DNA of 64,000 nucleotides from Rhizobium sp. NLR16a. GTDB taxonomy: Bacteria > Pseudomonadota > Alphaproteobacteria > Rhizobiales > Rhizobiaceae. Position 1 is the first letter of the stretch. Each line of letters opens with the position of its first letter. Location of the stretch: positions 3,807,501 to 3,871,500 of the forward strand of contig NZ_CP072865.1 of NCBI RefSeq assembly GCF_017948245.1, given 5' to 3'. The notes under the pieces are model-generated. The model was not told the origin of the DNA. It ran no database searches and saw nothing but the letters and a program-made list of their open reading frames with translations. Position numbers and translations under genes: made by a program. This document shows positions 25,327-33,970 of the stretch, one piece after another.

Positions 25327-26223
25327 CTAATTACCGGCCGACCGGCGCACATAGTCGACCAGCGCGCGCAGTTTCACTGGCTGCCTCTGGCGCCTGGGAT
25401 AATAGAGATAGAAGCCCGGAAATGGCGGGCAGAACTCCACCAGCAGCGGCACGAGTTCGCCGCGATCGATATAGGGCTCGAAAGTTTCCACCATGCCGAA
25501 GGTGATTCCGGCCCCAGCGCAGGCGATGCGGATCATCATTCCCATGTCATTGGTCGTGACCACGGGATCGACGGCGACGTCGAAGTCGCGGTCGTTCTCC
25601 GTGAACTCCCAGCGATAGGGCGCGGTATCCGGGCGCGGCCGCCATCCGATGCAGGCGTGGTTCTCCAGGTCGCGGGGATGGCGAGGCGAACCGTGACGCT
25701 CGAGATAGCTTGGCGATGCGGCGGCGCATTGTCTCTGTGGAGACGAAACCGAAATCGCGATCATATCCTGCTCGATCACCTCGCCCAGTCTCACACCAGC
25801 GTCGAAGCCGGCTTCGACGATGTCGAATTCGTCATCGGTGATGGTGATATCGAGCTTGATGCCCGGGCAGGCCTGCATAAAGCCGGCGAGCAAAGTCCCG
25901 GATAGGAAGCGCTCGGCGATGGAGGAAACGGTGATCCGCAGCAGGCCGCTCGGGCGCGCCTGCATGTCGCGCACCGTCTGCATCGCATCCCTGACCTGGC
26001 GCATCGAGGGACGAACCACCTCAAGGAAGACTTCGCCGGCCTCGGTCAGGCTGACGCTGCGCGTCGTGCGCTGAACCAGGGGCGCACCAAGCCGGTCCTC
26101 AAGACGCTGCAAGGCCTGGCTGACGGCGGAGCGGGTCACGCCCAGACGCTCGCCGGCGAGCCGGAAATTCCGGGCCTCCGCTACGGCGAGAAAGACTGAA
26201 ATGCCTTCGAGATCATCGGCCAT
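25327..26223 (-). CDS. LysR family transcriptional regulator
   Basis: The 298-residue LysR-type regulator has the N-terminal winged helix-turn-helix RNFRLAGERLGVTRSAVSQA (about residues 18-37), then QRTTRSVSLTEAGE (about 52-65), then the two-lobe effector domain with the RLGEV region. It is divergent from a small Atu4866-like gene and two SDR genes, the usual arrangement for a LysR gene and its regulon. A palindrome TTGGTTA-N7-TAACCAA overlaps its own start codon, consistent with autorepression. The effector is unknown. Confidence 0.93.
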   Translation of the reverse strand: MADDLEGISVFLAVAEARNFRLAGERLGVTRSAVSQALQRLEDRLGAPLVQRTTRSVSLTEAGEVFLEVVRPSMRQVRDAMQTVRDMQARPSGLLRITVSSIAERFLSGTLLAGFMQACPGIKLDITITDDEFDIVEAGFDAGVRLGEVIEQDMIAISVSSPQRQCAAASPSYLERHGSPRHPRDLENHACIGWRPRPDTAPYRWEFTENDRDFDVAVDPVVTTNDMGMMIRIACAGAGITFGMVETFEPYIDRGELVPLLVEFCPPFPGFYLYYPRRQRQPVKLRALVDYVRRSAGN

Positions 26224-26243
26224 TGGTTAGCAATGTTAACCAA
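26223..26243. promoter_or_regulatory. LysR-type palindromic site overlapping the lysR start codon
   Basis: TTGGTTA (26223-26229) and TAACCAA (26237-26243) form a perfect 7-bp inverted repeat with 7-bp spacing. The T of the minus-strand ATG falls in the first arm. It also has a T-N11-A core. It lies between lysR and the divergent Atu4866-like operon, as expected for a shared operator. Confidence 0.6.
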
Positions 26244-26349
26244 GCCATCCGGCATTGGCAACTTAATCGCGCGGCTCGCCAAGATTATCTTCCTGTCGAG
26301 GTCAAGGCATGGCCTAGCCCCAAGCGCTCCCCGCTCGAAAGGAGGCGCG

Positions 26350-26724
26350 ATGCGAAAGTTTTACAGCAGCCCAGTTCTGCATCTCTTCACCGCCATCATT
26401 CCGACCGGCACCGCGACGCCGGCGTGGTCGGCCGACGCCCCGAACGTGCGAAAAACCAAGTTCCAACAGCCAAGCGAGAACACCATGCAGCAGCATCCCT
26501 ATGTCGGAATGTGGGTCACCGACGACGGCCGCGTCCGACACGGACTCCTGCCCGACAATCGTTACGACGAGGCCCGCGGAAGCCGGGAGAGCGCCTATCG
26601 CGGACGCTACGAAGTCACCGGAACGCACATTGAATACTGGGACGATACGGGCTTCACCGCCGACGGCGATTTCGTCGACGACAATACGCTCCATCACGGC
26701 GGCATGGTGCTTCGCCGCAAATGA
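26350..26724 (+). CDS. Atu4866-domain small protein
   Basis: I choose the ATG at 26350, preceded by AAAGGAGG. The 124-residue product matches the Agrobacterium Atu4866 domain from about residue 46: HPYVGMWVTDDGRVRHGLLP, then DNRYDEARGSRESAYRGRYE and HIEYWDDTGFTADGDF. The N-terminus MRKFYSSPVLHLFTAIIP is signal-like, and PAWSADAP could hold a cleavage site, so export is possible; a start at ATG 26485 would give a domain-only protein. Family function is unknown. It is the first gene of an operon with two SDRs, divergent from lysR. Confidence 0.82.
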   Translation: MRKFYSSPVLHLFTAIIPTGTATPAWSADAPNVRKTKFQQPSENTMQQHPYVGMWVTDDGRVRHGLLPDNRYDEARGSRESAYRGRYEVTGTHIEYWDDTGFTADGDFVDDNTLHHGGMVLRRK

Positions 26725-26776
26725 CCGCTCGCGCACAGGAAAGGGCCGCATAGGACGGCCGGAAAGGATGACGACC

Positions 26777-27619
26777 ATGTCTTCCACCACACCCATCTGG
26801 TTCATCACCGGCGCATCATCCGGCCTCGGCCGGGCACTCGCCGAAGCGGTCCTGGCGCGCGGGTGGCGCGCTGCCGTTACGGCGCGCAGACCCGATACGC
26901 TCAGCGATCTCACAGCAGCGCATGGGAAGCGGGCGCTGGCCCTCGCCCTCGACCTAACCGACGGCCGCTCCATCGCCGCTGCGGTCCACGCCGCCGAGGC
27001 GCATTTCGGCGCCATCGATGTTCTCGCCAATAATGCCGGCTACGGCTATCTCTCGGCGATCGAAGAGGGCGAGGATGCCGAGATCCGCGCCCAATTCGAG
27101 ACCAATGTCTTCGGGTTGATCGCCGTGACCAAACAGGTTCTGCCCGGCATGCGCTCACGCCGGCAGGGGCATATCTTCAACGTCTCGTCGCTCGGCGGGC
27201 TCGTCGCCTTCGCCGCGACCGGCTACTACCACGCCACGAAATTCGCGGTCGAAGCCCTGTCGGAATCGCTGGCCCATGAGGTCGGGCCGCTTGGCATTCC
27301 TGTGACGATCCTGGAGCCCGCCGGCTTCCGCACGGATTGGGCCGGCCGGTCGATGGTCGAATCCAGCACGATCATCGAAGACTATGCCGAGACCGCGGGC
27401 AAGCGGCGCCAGGCCACCCGCTCAATCTCCGGCAAGCAGCCGGGCGATCCCGCGCGCGCGGCAAGCGCAATCATATCGGCCTTCGAGGCGGGCGAACCGC
27501 CGCTGCGTCTGCTGCTCGGGGCAGCTTCCCTGAAGATCGCCCGCGATCGGCTCGACACGCTGCGCGCCAATTTCGATGCGTGGGCGAAGACGACTCTCAG
27601 CGCCGATTTTCCGAATTGA
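26777..27619 (+). CDS. SDR family oxidoreductase
   Basis: The ATG at 26777 has AAGGA 8 nt upstream and gives 280 residues; the ATG at 26768 is too close to it. It is a classical short-chain dehydrogenase. The cofactor motif [17 protein letters not shown] lies at about residues 9-25, NNAGYG at about 84-89, the catalytic serine region NVSSLGG at about 135-141 and the active-site YHATK at about 153-157. It follows an Atu4866-like gene by 52 bp and precedes a second SDR, in what is probably a LysR-controlled operon. Substrate unknown. Confidence 0.93.
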   Translation: MSSTTPIWFITGASSGLGRALAEAVLARGWRAAVTARRPDTLSDLTAAHGKRALALALDLTDGRSIAAAVHAAEAHFGAIDVLANNAGYGYLSAIEEGEDAEIRAQFETNVFGLIAVTKQVLPGMRSRRQGHIFNVSSLGGLVAFAATGYYHATKFAVEALSESLAHEVGPLGIPVTILEPAGFRTDWAGRSMVESSTIIEDYAETAGKRRQATRSISGKQPGDPARAASAIISAFEAGEPPLRLLLGAASLKIARDRLDTLRANFDAWAKTTLSADFPN

Positions 27620-27657
27620 CCATCACGAAAATCCTCAATCTGCTCATGGAGTTTGAA

Positions 27658-28392
27658 ATGTCTGATATCGAAGGAAAAGTCATTGCCATCACCGGAGCCA
27701 GCAGCGGCATTGGAGAGGCCACGGCAAAAGTGCTGGCCGCCGCCGGCGCGCGAGTCGTGATCGGCGCGCGCCGCAGCGACCGCCTGGAGGCGCTCGCCGG
27801 CGAAATCGAAGCCGGGGGTGGAACGGTGCGTCTGCGCAAGCTCGACGTCACCGACCGTGTCCAGGTGGAAGCCTTTGCAGGCTTCGCCAAGGCCGAATTC
27901 GGCCGGCTCGATGTCATCATCAACAATGCCGGCGTCATGCCGCTGTCGCCGCTCGACGCGCTCAAGGTCGACGAGTGGGACCGGATGGTCGACGTCAACA
28001 TCAAGGGTGTCCTCTACGGCATAGCGGCAGCGCTTCCGATCATGAAGGCACAGGGATCGGGGCAGATCATCAACCTGTCTTCGATCGGCGGCCACAGCGT
28101 CTCGCCGACCGCGGCCGTCTATTGCGCAACGAAATTTGCCGTGCGGGCGATTTCGGACGGGCTACGGCAGGAGACCGACCGTATCCGCGTGACCGTCATC
28201 TCGCCCGGCACGACGACATCCGAGCTTGCCGACACGATCACCGACACGACGGCGCGGGACGCCATGAAGGCTTTCAGGGCGATCACCATCAGCCCGAAAG
28301 CCGTCGCCAATGCGATCCTCTATGCCATCAGCCAGCCTGACGACGTCGATGTCAGCGAAATCATCATCCGCCCGACGGCCAGCCCGCATTGA
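27658..28392 (+). CDS. SDR family oxidoreductase (NAD(P)-dependent alcohol dehydrogenase-like)
   Basis: The start ATG at 27658 has GGAG 6 nt before it; the ATG at 27646 would add MEFE. The 244-residue classical SDR has the cofactor motif [18 protein letters not shown] (about residues 11-28), NNAGVM at about 89-94, the serine in NLSSIGGHS at about 139-147 and the active-site YCATKF at about 155-160. The C-terminal ISPGTTTSE segment (about 183-191) is typical. It lies 38 bp after the first SDR and should share its transcript. Two SDRs in one operon suggest stepwise redox of one substrate, but this is inference. Confidence 0.93.
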   Translation: MSDIEGKVIAITGASSGIGEATAKVLAAAGARVVIGARRSDRLEALAGEIEAGGGTVRLRKLDVTDRVQVEAFAGFAKAEFGRLDVIINNAGVMPLSPLDALKVDEWDRMVDVNIKGVLYGIAAALPIMKAQGSGQIINLSSIGGHSVSPTAAVYCATKFAVRAISDGLRQETDRIRVTVISPGTTTSELADTITDTTARDAMKAFRAITISPKAVANAILYAISQPDDVDVSEIIIRPTASPH

Positions 28393-28423
28393 GCAGCCAC
28401 GTCCCGCGGAATTGTCCGGCCGC

Positions 28424-28987
28424 TCAAAAGCCCAGCGACTGCTGGGCAGGCGGCGGCGGGCCGAGGCTGACGCCTTCGAGCTCCAGCATGCGGGCCTTCG
28501 ATGACGAGCCGCCGGGCGCCGAGAAGCCGCCGATCTTGCCGCCGGCGGCAAGCACCCGGTGGCAGGGGATAATCAGGGCGACCGGGTTCTTGGCCATCGC
28601 CTGGCCGACGTCGCGAGCCGCTTCCGGCCCGGCGCCGAGTTCCCTGGCCAGCGCGCCGTAAGTGGTCGTGCTGCCCCAGCCAACACGCCTTGCCGCCGCA
28701 TAGATATCCCGGAAGAAGTCATTCTGGTCGGCAAGATCGAGTTCGACGCCCGAGAAATCGGTTTCCTCGCCTTGGAAATAGCGCCTCACGGCCGCTACCG
28801 TCTCCACCACCTCAGGCGTCGGGGCGCCGGGTTGGGCATCCGGCAGGCGGCGCAGCAGCAGCCGTTCCGTCGCCTCCGCGGTTTTCGTCGGTAATTGGAA
28901 ACGGGCGATGCCGGCGTCGCTCCAGGCGATGCCGCAGAAGCCGCCAGCGGTTTCGAAGATGAGATAGTGATGCATCGTCTCGGCCAT
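28424..28987 (-). CDS. ogt: Methylated-DNA-[protein]-cysteine S-methyltransferase (Ogt)
   Basis: The ATG at 28987 follows GGAGG at 7 nt and gives 187 residues. This suicide enzyme moves an alkyl group from O6-alkylguanine to its own cysteine. The active site ALIIPCHRVLAAGGKIGGFS (about residues 136-155) is intact, with the helix-turn-helix DNA contact GWGSTTTYGALARELG before it (about 101-116). The N-terminal extension to about residue 85 is like Ogt rather than the shorter MGMT. The gene is alone on the minus strand, convergent with the SDR operon. Confidence 0.95.
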   Translation of the reverse strand: MAETMHHYLIFETAGGFCGIAWSDAGIARFQLPTKTAEATERLLLRRLPDAQPGAPTPEVVETVAAVRRYFQGEETDFSGVELDLADQNDFFRDIYAAARRVGWGSTTTYGALARELGAGPEAARDVGQAMAKNPVALIIPCHRVLAAGGKIGGFSAPGGSSSKARMLELEGVSLGPPPPAQQSLGF

Positions 28988-29277
28988 GACACAGCCTCCG
29001 CATTTACGATCTCCCAAAGGATCCTATGGCGAGACCCCGGTTTCAACCCGTTTCTTGCGAAAATCGTTCTTTTTTTGTTCCTATCGGCTTGGAAGCCGAT
29101 GAAGCAGGCGCTTTTGATGTTCGTCCGTGATCTCGACGGCAAGGCAAGATCAACATAGCGGCAACCTGCTTTTCTTCGGGATTGCCCCCGGTTGAGACAA
29201 GGGTGCCGGTGAGGCTTGCGCTCGCCGGATTTCCGCGCATAAAGCTGGTCGGCTGGTGAACGCGGAGCAAGGACAGC

Positions 29278-30339
29278 ATGGAAGGTTCGGAGATCATCAT
29301 CCCAGGCGATACGCCGGGAACGGAGTGGCGGCTGCCGGTGCTGCGTTTTGCGGGCCGTAATCCGAAGGCTCCGAAGGCCTATATCCAGGCGGCGCTTCAC
29401 GCCGGTGAGCTGCCGGGAACGGCGCTCCTGCATTTCCTTTGCGAGCGCCTGCGGCGGGCGGAAAGCGAAGGCGCGGTCGCCGGCGACATCACCATCGTGC
29501 CGCAGGCCAACCCGATCGGCGCGGCGCAATCGCATTTCGGCGACTTGCAGGGCCGCTTCGATCTCGGCTCGCGTACCAATTTCAATCGGGATTTTCCGCT
29601 GATCAGCGTCGCCGATCGGCCGATGCTGACGGAAGACCTGAATGATTATCCGGCTACGGACCAGCTGAAGCGGCGACTTCTGGATATGGCGCTCGGCGCC
29701 GATCTCGTCCTCGATCTGCACTGCGACGATGAATCGCTGCAATATGCCTATATCGATGAGGCCTTCTGGCCGGAGGCGGCCGATCTTGCCGCCGCGCTCG
29801 ACATGGAGGCGGTGCTGCTTTCGGATGGCGAAAGCTCGGCCTTCGAGGAGGCCGTCGGTTTTGCATGGAAATATGCGGTTCCCGGTGAACGACAATCCCG
29901 GCTGCCGGGCAAGCTTTCGGTCACGGTCGAGCTGCGCGGCAAGCGCGACGTCGATCCGCTGCTGGCGAAGCGGGATGCGGACGGGCTCTGGCGTTTTCTC
30001 GCGGCACGGGGGATCGTGAGCGACGACAGAATGGCGCCGGCCATGTTTGCCGGTCCCGCCGTGCCGCTCGACAATGTCGAGATCATTCGCGCTCCCGAAG
30101 GCGGCGCCGTGCTCTTCCATCGCACGATCGGCGACAGGGTTGCAGAGGGCGAGCTTCTGGCGACGATCGTCACCCGGCCCGGTCGGCCTGACGGCAGCAT
30201 CGATCTGCATGCACCGCAGGATGGGCTGGTCCTGACCCGAACCTCGGATCGGCTGGTGCGCCGGCGCGGCGACCTGATGAAGATCGTCTGCGCCAGGCCG
30301 AGCAAGGCCGCACGCAAGGCCGGCACGCTGGAGAGTTGA
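29278..30339 (+). CDS. Succinylglutamate desuccinylase/aspartoacylase family protein
   Basis: The 353-residue protein is in the AstE/AspA group of zinc carboxypeptidase-like enzymes. The first zinc motif is AALHAGELPGTALLHFL (about residues 38-54, His and Glu), followed by DITIVPQANPIG (about 68-79) and the second metal histidine in LVLDLHCDDES (about 141-151). The C-terminus carries a lipoyl-like domain, IIRAPEGGAVLFHRTIGDRV (about 265-284). It should remove acyl groups from amino acids or small amides, but the substrate is not clear. ATG 29278 follows AAGGA. Next gene lies 90 bp downstream. Confidence 0.87.
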   Translation: MEGSEIIIPGDTPGTEWRLPVLRFAGRNPKAPKAYIQAALHAGELPGTALLHFLCERLRRAESEGAVAGDITIVPQANPIGAAQSHFGDLQGRFDLGSRTNFNRDFPLISVADRPMLTEDLNDYPATDQLKRRLLDMALGADLVLDLHCDDESLQYAYIDEAFWPEAADLAAALDMEAVLLSDGESSAFEEAVGFAWKYAVPGERQSRLPGKLSVTVELRGKRDVDPLLAKRDADGLWRFLAARGIVSDDRMAPAMFAGPAVPLDNVEIIRAPEGGAVLFHRTIGDRVAEGELLATIVTRPGRPDGSIDLHAPQDGLVLTRTSDRLVRRRGDLMKIVCARPSKAARKAGTLES

Positions 30340-30429
30340 ACAAACGGTGCCCGGGATAAATGCCGGGCGGCATTTGCGCCGTCTCTCGCGCATGTTATCC
30401 CGCTGCCATCACAGGGAGAACGATCGGGC

Positions 30430-30780
30430 ATGGCCGTCACCATCTATGGGATCAAGAATTGCGACACGATGAAGAAAGCCCGCAGCTGGCTGGAAGAACA
30501 CGGCGTCGCCTATGAGTTTCACGATTACAAGGCGTTCAGCATCGACCGCCCCCATCTCGAAGCCTGGATCGACCAGGCCGGCCTTGATGCGGTGCTCAAC
30601 CGCGCCGGCACCACCTTTCGCAAACTGCCCGATGCCGAGCGCGAGAATCTGAGCCGGGAAAAGGCGATCGCGCTGATGCTCGACCAGCCGTCGATGATCA
30701 AGCGGCCGGTGCTGGAGACCGAAGGCAAGCTGGTGATCGGCTTCAAGCCGGAGAATTACGCGGATATATTCGGGCGCTGA
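30430..30780 (+). CDS. ArsC/Spx-like reductase, YffB subfamily
   Basis: The 116-residue protein has the ArsC-family thioredoxin-like fold. The N-terminal KNCDTMKKARSWLEEHG (about residues 10-26) carries a CxxM-type site instead of CxxC, as in YffB rather than true arsenate reductases. The FRKLPDAERENLS and PSMIKRPVLETEGKLVIGF segments (about 64-77 and 86-105) are typical. Without a partner ars operon, arsenate reduction is unlikely; glutathione-linked thiol chemistry is more plausible. The next gene, ybaK, starts 4 bp downstream, so the two are one transcript. Confidence 0.9.
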   Translation: MAVTIYGIKNCDTMKKARSWLEEHGVAYEFHDYKAFSIDRPHLEAWIDQAGLDAVLNRAGTTFRKLPDAERENLSREKAIALMLDQPSMIKRPVLETEGKLVIGFKPENYADIFGR

Positions 30781-30783
30781 GCA

Positions 30784-31257
30784 ATGTCCAAGACCACGCG
30801 CGCGACACAGGTTCTTTCCCAGGCAGGCGTCGCCTTCACCATCCACATCTATGTTTATGACCCGGGCGCGGAGCGCGTCGGGCTGCAGGCGGCGGAAGCC
30901 CTTGCTGAGGCGCCGCAGCGGGTGCTGAAGACGCTAATGGCCGAGGTGGACGGCAAGCCGGTCTGCGTCGTGGTGCCTTCGGATCGCGAGGTCAGCATGA
31001 AGAAGCTCGCCAGCGCCTTTCGCGGCAAGTCGGCCAATATGATGAAGCCGGCCGATGCCGAGCGGCTGACCGGCTACCATGTCGGCGGCATCAGTCCCTT
31101 CGGCCAGAGGAAGGCCGTGCCGACGGCGATCGAGGAAACCGCTCTCGCCGAACCGCTGGTCTATATCAATGGCGGACAGCGCGGGCTGCAGGTGCGGCTT
31201 GATCCGAAAGATGCGCTGAAAGCGTTGAAAGCGGTCGGTGCATCATTGATCGCCTGA
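30784..31257 (+). CDS. ybaK: Cys-tRNA(Pro) deacylase YbaK/EbsC
   Basis: The 157-residue protein is a YbaK-type trans-editing enzyme that hydrolyses Cys-tRNAPro made by prolyl-tRNA synthetase. It starts MSKTTRATQVLSQAGVAF with the family pattern, has VLKTLMAEVDGKPVCVVVPS (about residues 43-62) and the catalytic-lysine-bearing region VSMKKLASAFRGKSANM (about 67-83), then GYHVGGISPFGQRKAVP (about 97-113), the YbaK hallmark. It lies 4 bp downstream of the ArsC-like gene. The MarR gene abuts its stop on the other strand. Confidence 0.95.
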   Translation: MSKTTRATQVLSQAGVAFTIHIYVYDPGAERVGLQAAEALAEAPQRVLKTLMAEVDGKPVCVVVPSDREVSMKKLASAFRGKSANMMKPADAERLTGYHVGGISPFGQRKAVPTAIEETALAEPLVYINGGQRGLQVRLDPKDALKALKAVGASLIA

Positions 31258-31701
31258 TTAGAGGAAACGCGCGAGTAGACCGGAAATCGCCTTCGCCTCG
31301 TCTTCGGCAAGCTTGCTGCCGACATGGGCCTCGATCGCTGCCGCATAGACAGCCCACATCCGTGTGCGAAGCGTTCGGCCGGCATCGGTAATCACAACCC
31401 AGCGCCCACGGCCGTCCTCGGCGAAGACCTCGCGCCGGACCAGGCCCTCTCTTTCCAGCCGGTCGATCAGCCGGGAAAGATTATACTGCGCCAGCAAGGT
31501 TCGCTCCTCGATCTCGTAGGGCCGCAGCTTGCCGTCTTTCGAGCGCGCCAATTCCCACAGCACGTCATACCAGGCAAGCGGCGGCATGCCGGCCGTTTTC
31601 AGATCGGCTTCGATCGCGGCGAGCAGCCGTTCGCCGGCGCGCATGATGCTGATCCAGGCAGAGGTGGCGGCTTCGCTCAGCTTCGTTGTCTTTTCCATCA
31701 T
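31258..31701 (-). CDS. MarR family transcriptional regulator
   Basis: The 147-residue MarR protein has the winged helix-turn-helix LLAQYNLSRLIDRLEREGLV (about residues 67-86), then a wing with DGRGRWVVITDAGRTLR (about 94-110). I choose the ATG at 31701 (ATGATGG) rather than a longer frame, because the region just upstream holds two palindromes. It is divergent from a GST gene, the likely target, and its coding stop abuts ybaK on the opposite strand. Ligand is unknown; the MarR class often senses phenolic or oxidant compounds. Confidence 0.9.
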   Translation of the reverse strand: MMEKTTKLSEAATSAWISIMRAGERLLAAIEADLKTAGMPPLAWYDVLWELARSKDGKLRPYEIEERTLLAQYNLSRLIDRLEREGLVRREVFAEDGRGRWVVITDAGRTLRTRMWAVYAAAIEAHVGSKLAEDEAKAISGLLARFL

Positions 31702-31703
31702 AG

Positions 31704-31758
31704 ATGCAAATACATTTATCTTGCATAAGGCCGCAAGCGCTATTATATGCAAATGCAT
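31704..31758. promoter_or_regulatory. Paired ATGCA-type palindromes between MarR and GST genes
   Basis: Site one is ATGCAA-N11-TTGCAT (31704-31726), which starts 2 bp from the marR start codon. Site two is ATGCA-AA-TGCAT (31747-31758), just upstream of the GST gene's ribosome binding site. Both carry the same ATGCA half-site. The layout suits MarR dimers repressing both divergent genes. Confidence 0.6.
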
Positions 31759-31780
31759 CTATTAAAACGAGGAGACGTTC

Positions 31781-32464
31781 ATGAGCAGGCTTACCCTCAT
31801 CAGCCATCATCTCTGCCCCTATGTGCAACGCGCCGCCATCGTACTTCGCGAAAAGGGTGTTCCCTTCGAGCGCATCAACATCGACCTTGCCAACAAGCCG
31901 GACTGGTTCCTGCAGATCTCGCCGCTCGGCAAGGTGCCGCTGCTGAGGATCGAGGACGAAGAAGGCGGCGAGGCCGTCCTCTTCGAAAGCAGCGTCATCT
32001 GCGAATATCTGGAGGAGACGCAGCCGGGGCCCGCCCTGCATCCTGCCGATCCGCTTGCCCGCGCCCGCCATCGCGGCTGGATGGAATTCGGCTCATCCGT
32101 GCTTTCCGATCTCTGGGGATATGAAACCGCCACGGACGCGGAACAGCTGGAGGCCAAGCGCAAGATGCTGATCGCCAAGTTCACGACGCTCGAAGGAGCA
32201 CTCGCGGACGGACCTTATTTTTCCGGCAGCAGCTTCAGCCTCGTCGATGCCGTTTTCGCGCCGATCTTTCGGTATTTCGATGTTTTCGACAGGCTGGGAG
32301 ATAGCGGCATCTTCGCGGGGCTTGAACGGGTGACGCGCTGGCGGAGCGCGCTCGGCGAACGGCGAAGCGTGAAAGACGCCGTCGGCGAAGATTATCCGCA
32401 GCGGCTGATGGAATTCCTCGACAAGCACAAGTCGATCCTGCTCGGCCTGCCTGCCGCGGCTTGA
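31781..32464 (+). CDS. Glutathione S-transferase family protein
   Basis: The 227-residue GST-like protein has an N-terminal thioredoxin fold with HLCPYVQRAAIVLREKG (about residues 10-26), a CxxY-type active-site lead-in as in Omega- and Beta-type GSTs, then SPLGKVPLLRIEDE (about 46-59) with the cis-proline, and ESSVICEYLEET (about 68-79). A helical C-terminal domain follows. The start ATG has GAGGAG upstream. Its divergent MarR neighbour and paired palindromes indicate inducible expression. The substrate is unknown. Confidence 0.92.
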   Translation: MSRLTLISHHLCPYVQRAAIVLREKGVPFERINIDLANKPDWFLQISPLGKVPLLRIEDEEGGEAVLFESSVICEYLEETQPGPALHPADPLARARHRGWMEFGSSVLSDLWGYETATDAEQLEAKRKMLIAKFTTLEGALADGPYFSGSSFSLVDAVFAPIFRYFDVFDRLGDSGIFAGLERVTRWRSALGERRSVKDAVGEDYPQRLMEFLDKHKSILLGLPAAA

Positions 32465-32566
32465 CGCTTGCGCTGAAACCGGTCGGGCATCGCGCCGGCC
32501 GGTTTCGAATCGGCAGCGGCGCGCTTCATTTTCGCCGCAAACGGGTCTAAGTCTTTCAGCCTCTTG

Positions 32567-32684
32567 GAGCGGTTCAGCTTTCACGGAAGCGCAGAACCGC
32601 TCTACTCTTTTGTTTACGCAATTCCCGGCAAAAGCGCTTTGCGCTTTGCCTGAGAAAACCGCTTCGCACTTTTCCTGGAATTGC
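32567..32684. repeat. Composite palindromic intergenic repeat
   Basis: Two nested stems: GAGCGGTTC (32567-32575) with GAACCGCTC (32594-32602), perfect; and an imperfect pair between GCAATTCCCGGCAAAAGCGC (32618-32637) and a partner at 32666-32684 ending GGAATTGC. A direct tandem GCGCTTTGCGCTTTGC lies at 32634-32649. The layout is like dispersed rhizobial intergenic elements. It fills most of the 252-bp gap before the aminopeptidase gene. Confidence 0.6.
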
Positions 32685-32716
32685 TCTAGCGTCGATGACA
32701 GAAGGCAGGTTGAATC

Positions 32717-33970
32717 ATGACTTTCATGCCCCAGAGCCAGAACACCGTTGATCCCGTCAAGCTCGAGAAGCTCGCGGAAGTCGCCGTCAAGGTCGGTTTG
32801 CAGCTGCAGAAGGGCCAGGACCTGGTGATCACCGCGCCTGTCGTGGCGCTGCCGCTTGTCCGCCTCATCACCAAACACGCTTATCAGGCCGGCGCCGGGC
32901 TGGTGAGCGCCTTCTACTCCGACGAGGAAACGACGCTGGCGCGCTTCCAATATGGCAGTGACGAGAGCTTCGACCGCGCCTCCGACTGGCTCTACGAGGG
33001 CATGGCCAAGGCCTATGCCAACGGGGCGGCCCGCCTGGCCGTCGCCGGCGACAACCCGATGCTGCTTTCCGAACAGGATGCCGGCAAGGTCGGCCGCGCC
33101 AATCGCGCCACCTCCACCGCCTATAAGCCGGCGCTGGAAAAGATCTCGAATTTCGACATCAACTGGAACATCGTCTCCTATCCCAACCCCTCCTGGGCCA
33201 AGGTGGTCTTCCCCGACGACCCGGAGCCGATCGCGATCGCCAAGCTCGCCAAGGCGATCTTTGCTGCCTCGCGTGTCGATGTCAGCGACCCCGTCGCCGC
33301 CTGGGCGGAGCACAATGCCAATCTCGCCAAGCGCTCAGCCTGGCTGAACGGCGAGCGTTTTGCTTCGCTGCATTTCCGGGGGCCGGGCACCGATCTGACG
33401 GTCGGCCTCGCCGACGGACATGAATGGCACGGCGGCGCCTCCACCGCGAAGAACGGCATTACCTGCAATCCGAATATTCCGACCGAAGAGGTGTTCACCA
33501 CGCCGCATGCATTGCGGGTCGAAGGTCATGTCTCGAGCACCAAACCGCTGTCGCATCAGGGCACGCTGATCGACAATATCCAGGTGCGCTTCGAAGGCGG
33601 GCGGATCGTCGAAGCCAAGGCGTCACGCGGCGAAGAGGTCTTGAACAAGGTGCTCGATACCGATGAGGGCGCGCGCCGGCTCGGCGAAGTGGCGCTCGTG
33701 CCGCATTCCTCGCCAATCTCGGCGAGCGGCATCCTGTTCTACAACACGCTGTTCGACGAAAACGCCTCGTGCCACATCGCGCTCGGCCAGTGCTACTCCA
33801 AGTGCTTCCTCAACGGCGCGACCCTCAGCCAGGAGCAGATCAAGGCGCAGGGCGGCAATTCCAGCCTGATCCACATCGACTGGATGATCGGCTCCAACAA
33901 GGTCGATATCGACGGCATCACACCGGACGGCTCGCGGGTCCCGGTGATGCGGCAGGGCGAATGGGCCTGA
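32717..33970 (+). CDS. M29-family aminopeptidase (AmpS/PepS-like)
   Basis: The 417-residue enzyme matches metallopeptidase family M29 (aminopeptidase T). Near the middle it has CNPNIPTEEVFTTPHAL (about residues 253-269) with a metal-ligand glutamate, then GEVALVPHSSPI (about 332-343), and CHIALGQCYSKCF (about 353-365) with a histidine ligand. The C-terminal IHIDWMIGSNKVDIDG (about 381-396) completes the ligand set. No signal peptide, so cytosolic. SD AAGGCAGG lies upstream of ATG 32717. The 3' end overlaps the convergent exporter gene by 53 bp. Confidence 0.93.
   Translation: MTFMPQSQNTVDPVKLEKLAEVAVKVGLQLQKGQDLVITAPVVALPLVRLITKHAYQAGAGLVSAFYSDEETTLARFQYGSDESFDRASDWLYEGMAKAYANGAARLAVAGDNPMLLSEQDAGKVGRANRATSTAYKPALEKISNFDINWNIVSYPNPSWAKVVFPDDPEPIAIAKLAKAIFAASRVDVSDPVAAWAEHNANLAKRSAWLNGERFASLHFRGPGTDLTVGLADGHEWHGGASTAKNGITCNPNIPTEEVFTTPHALRVEGHVSSTKPLSHQGTLIDNIQVRFEGGRIVEAKASRGEEVLNKVLDTDEGARRLGEVALVPHSSPISASGILFYNTLFDENASCHIALGQCYSKCFLNGATLSQEQIKAQGGNSSLIHIDWMIGSNKVDIDGITPDGSRVPVMRQGEWA

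Noticed and set aside
30430..30780. An arsenate reductase (ArsC)
   Set aside because: The active site is CxxM-like and there is no ars operon nearby, so YffB/Spx-like is the better reading.
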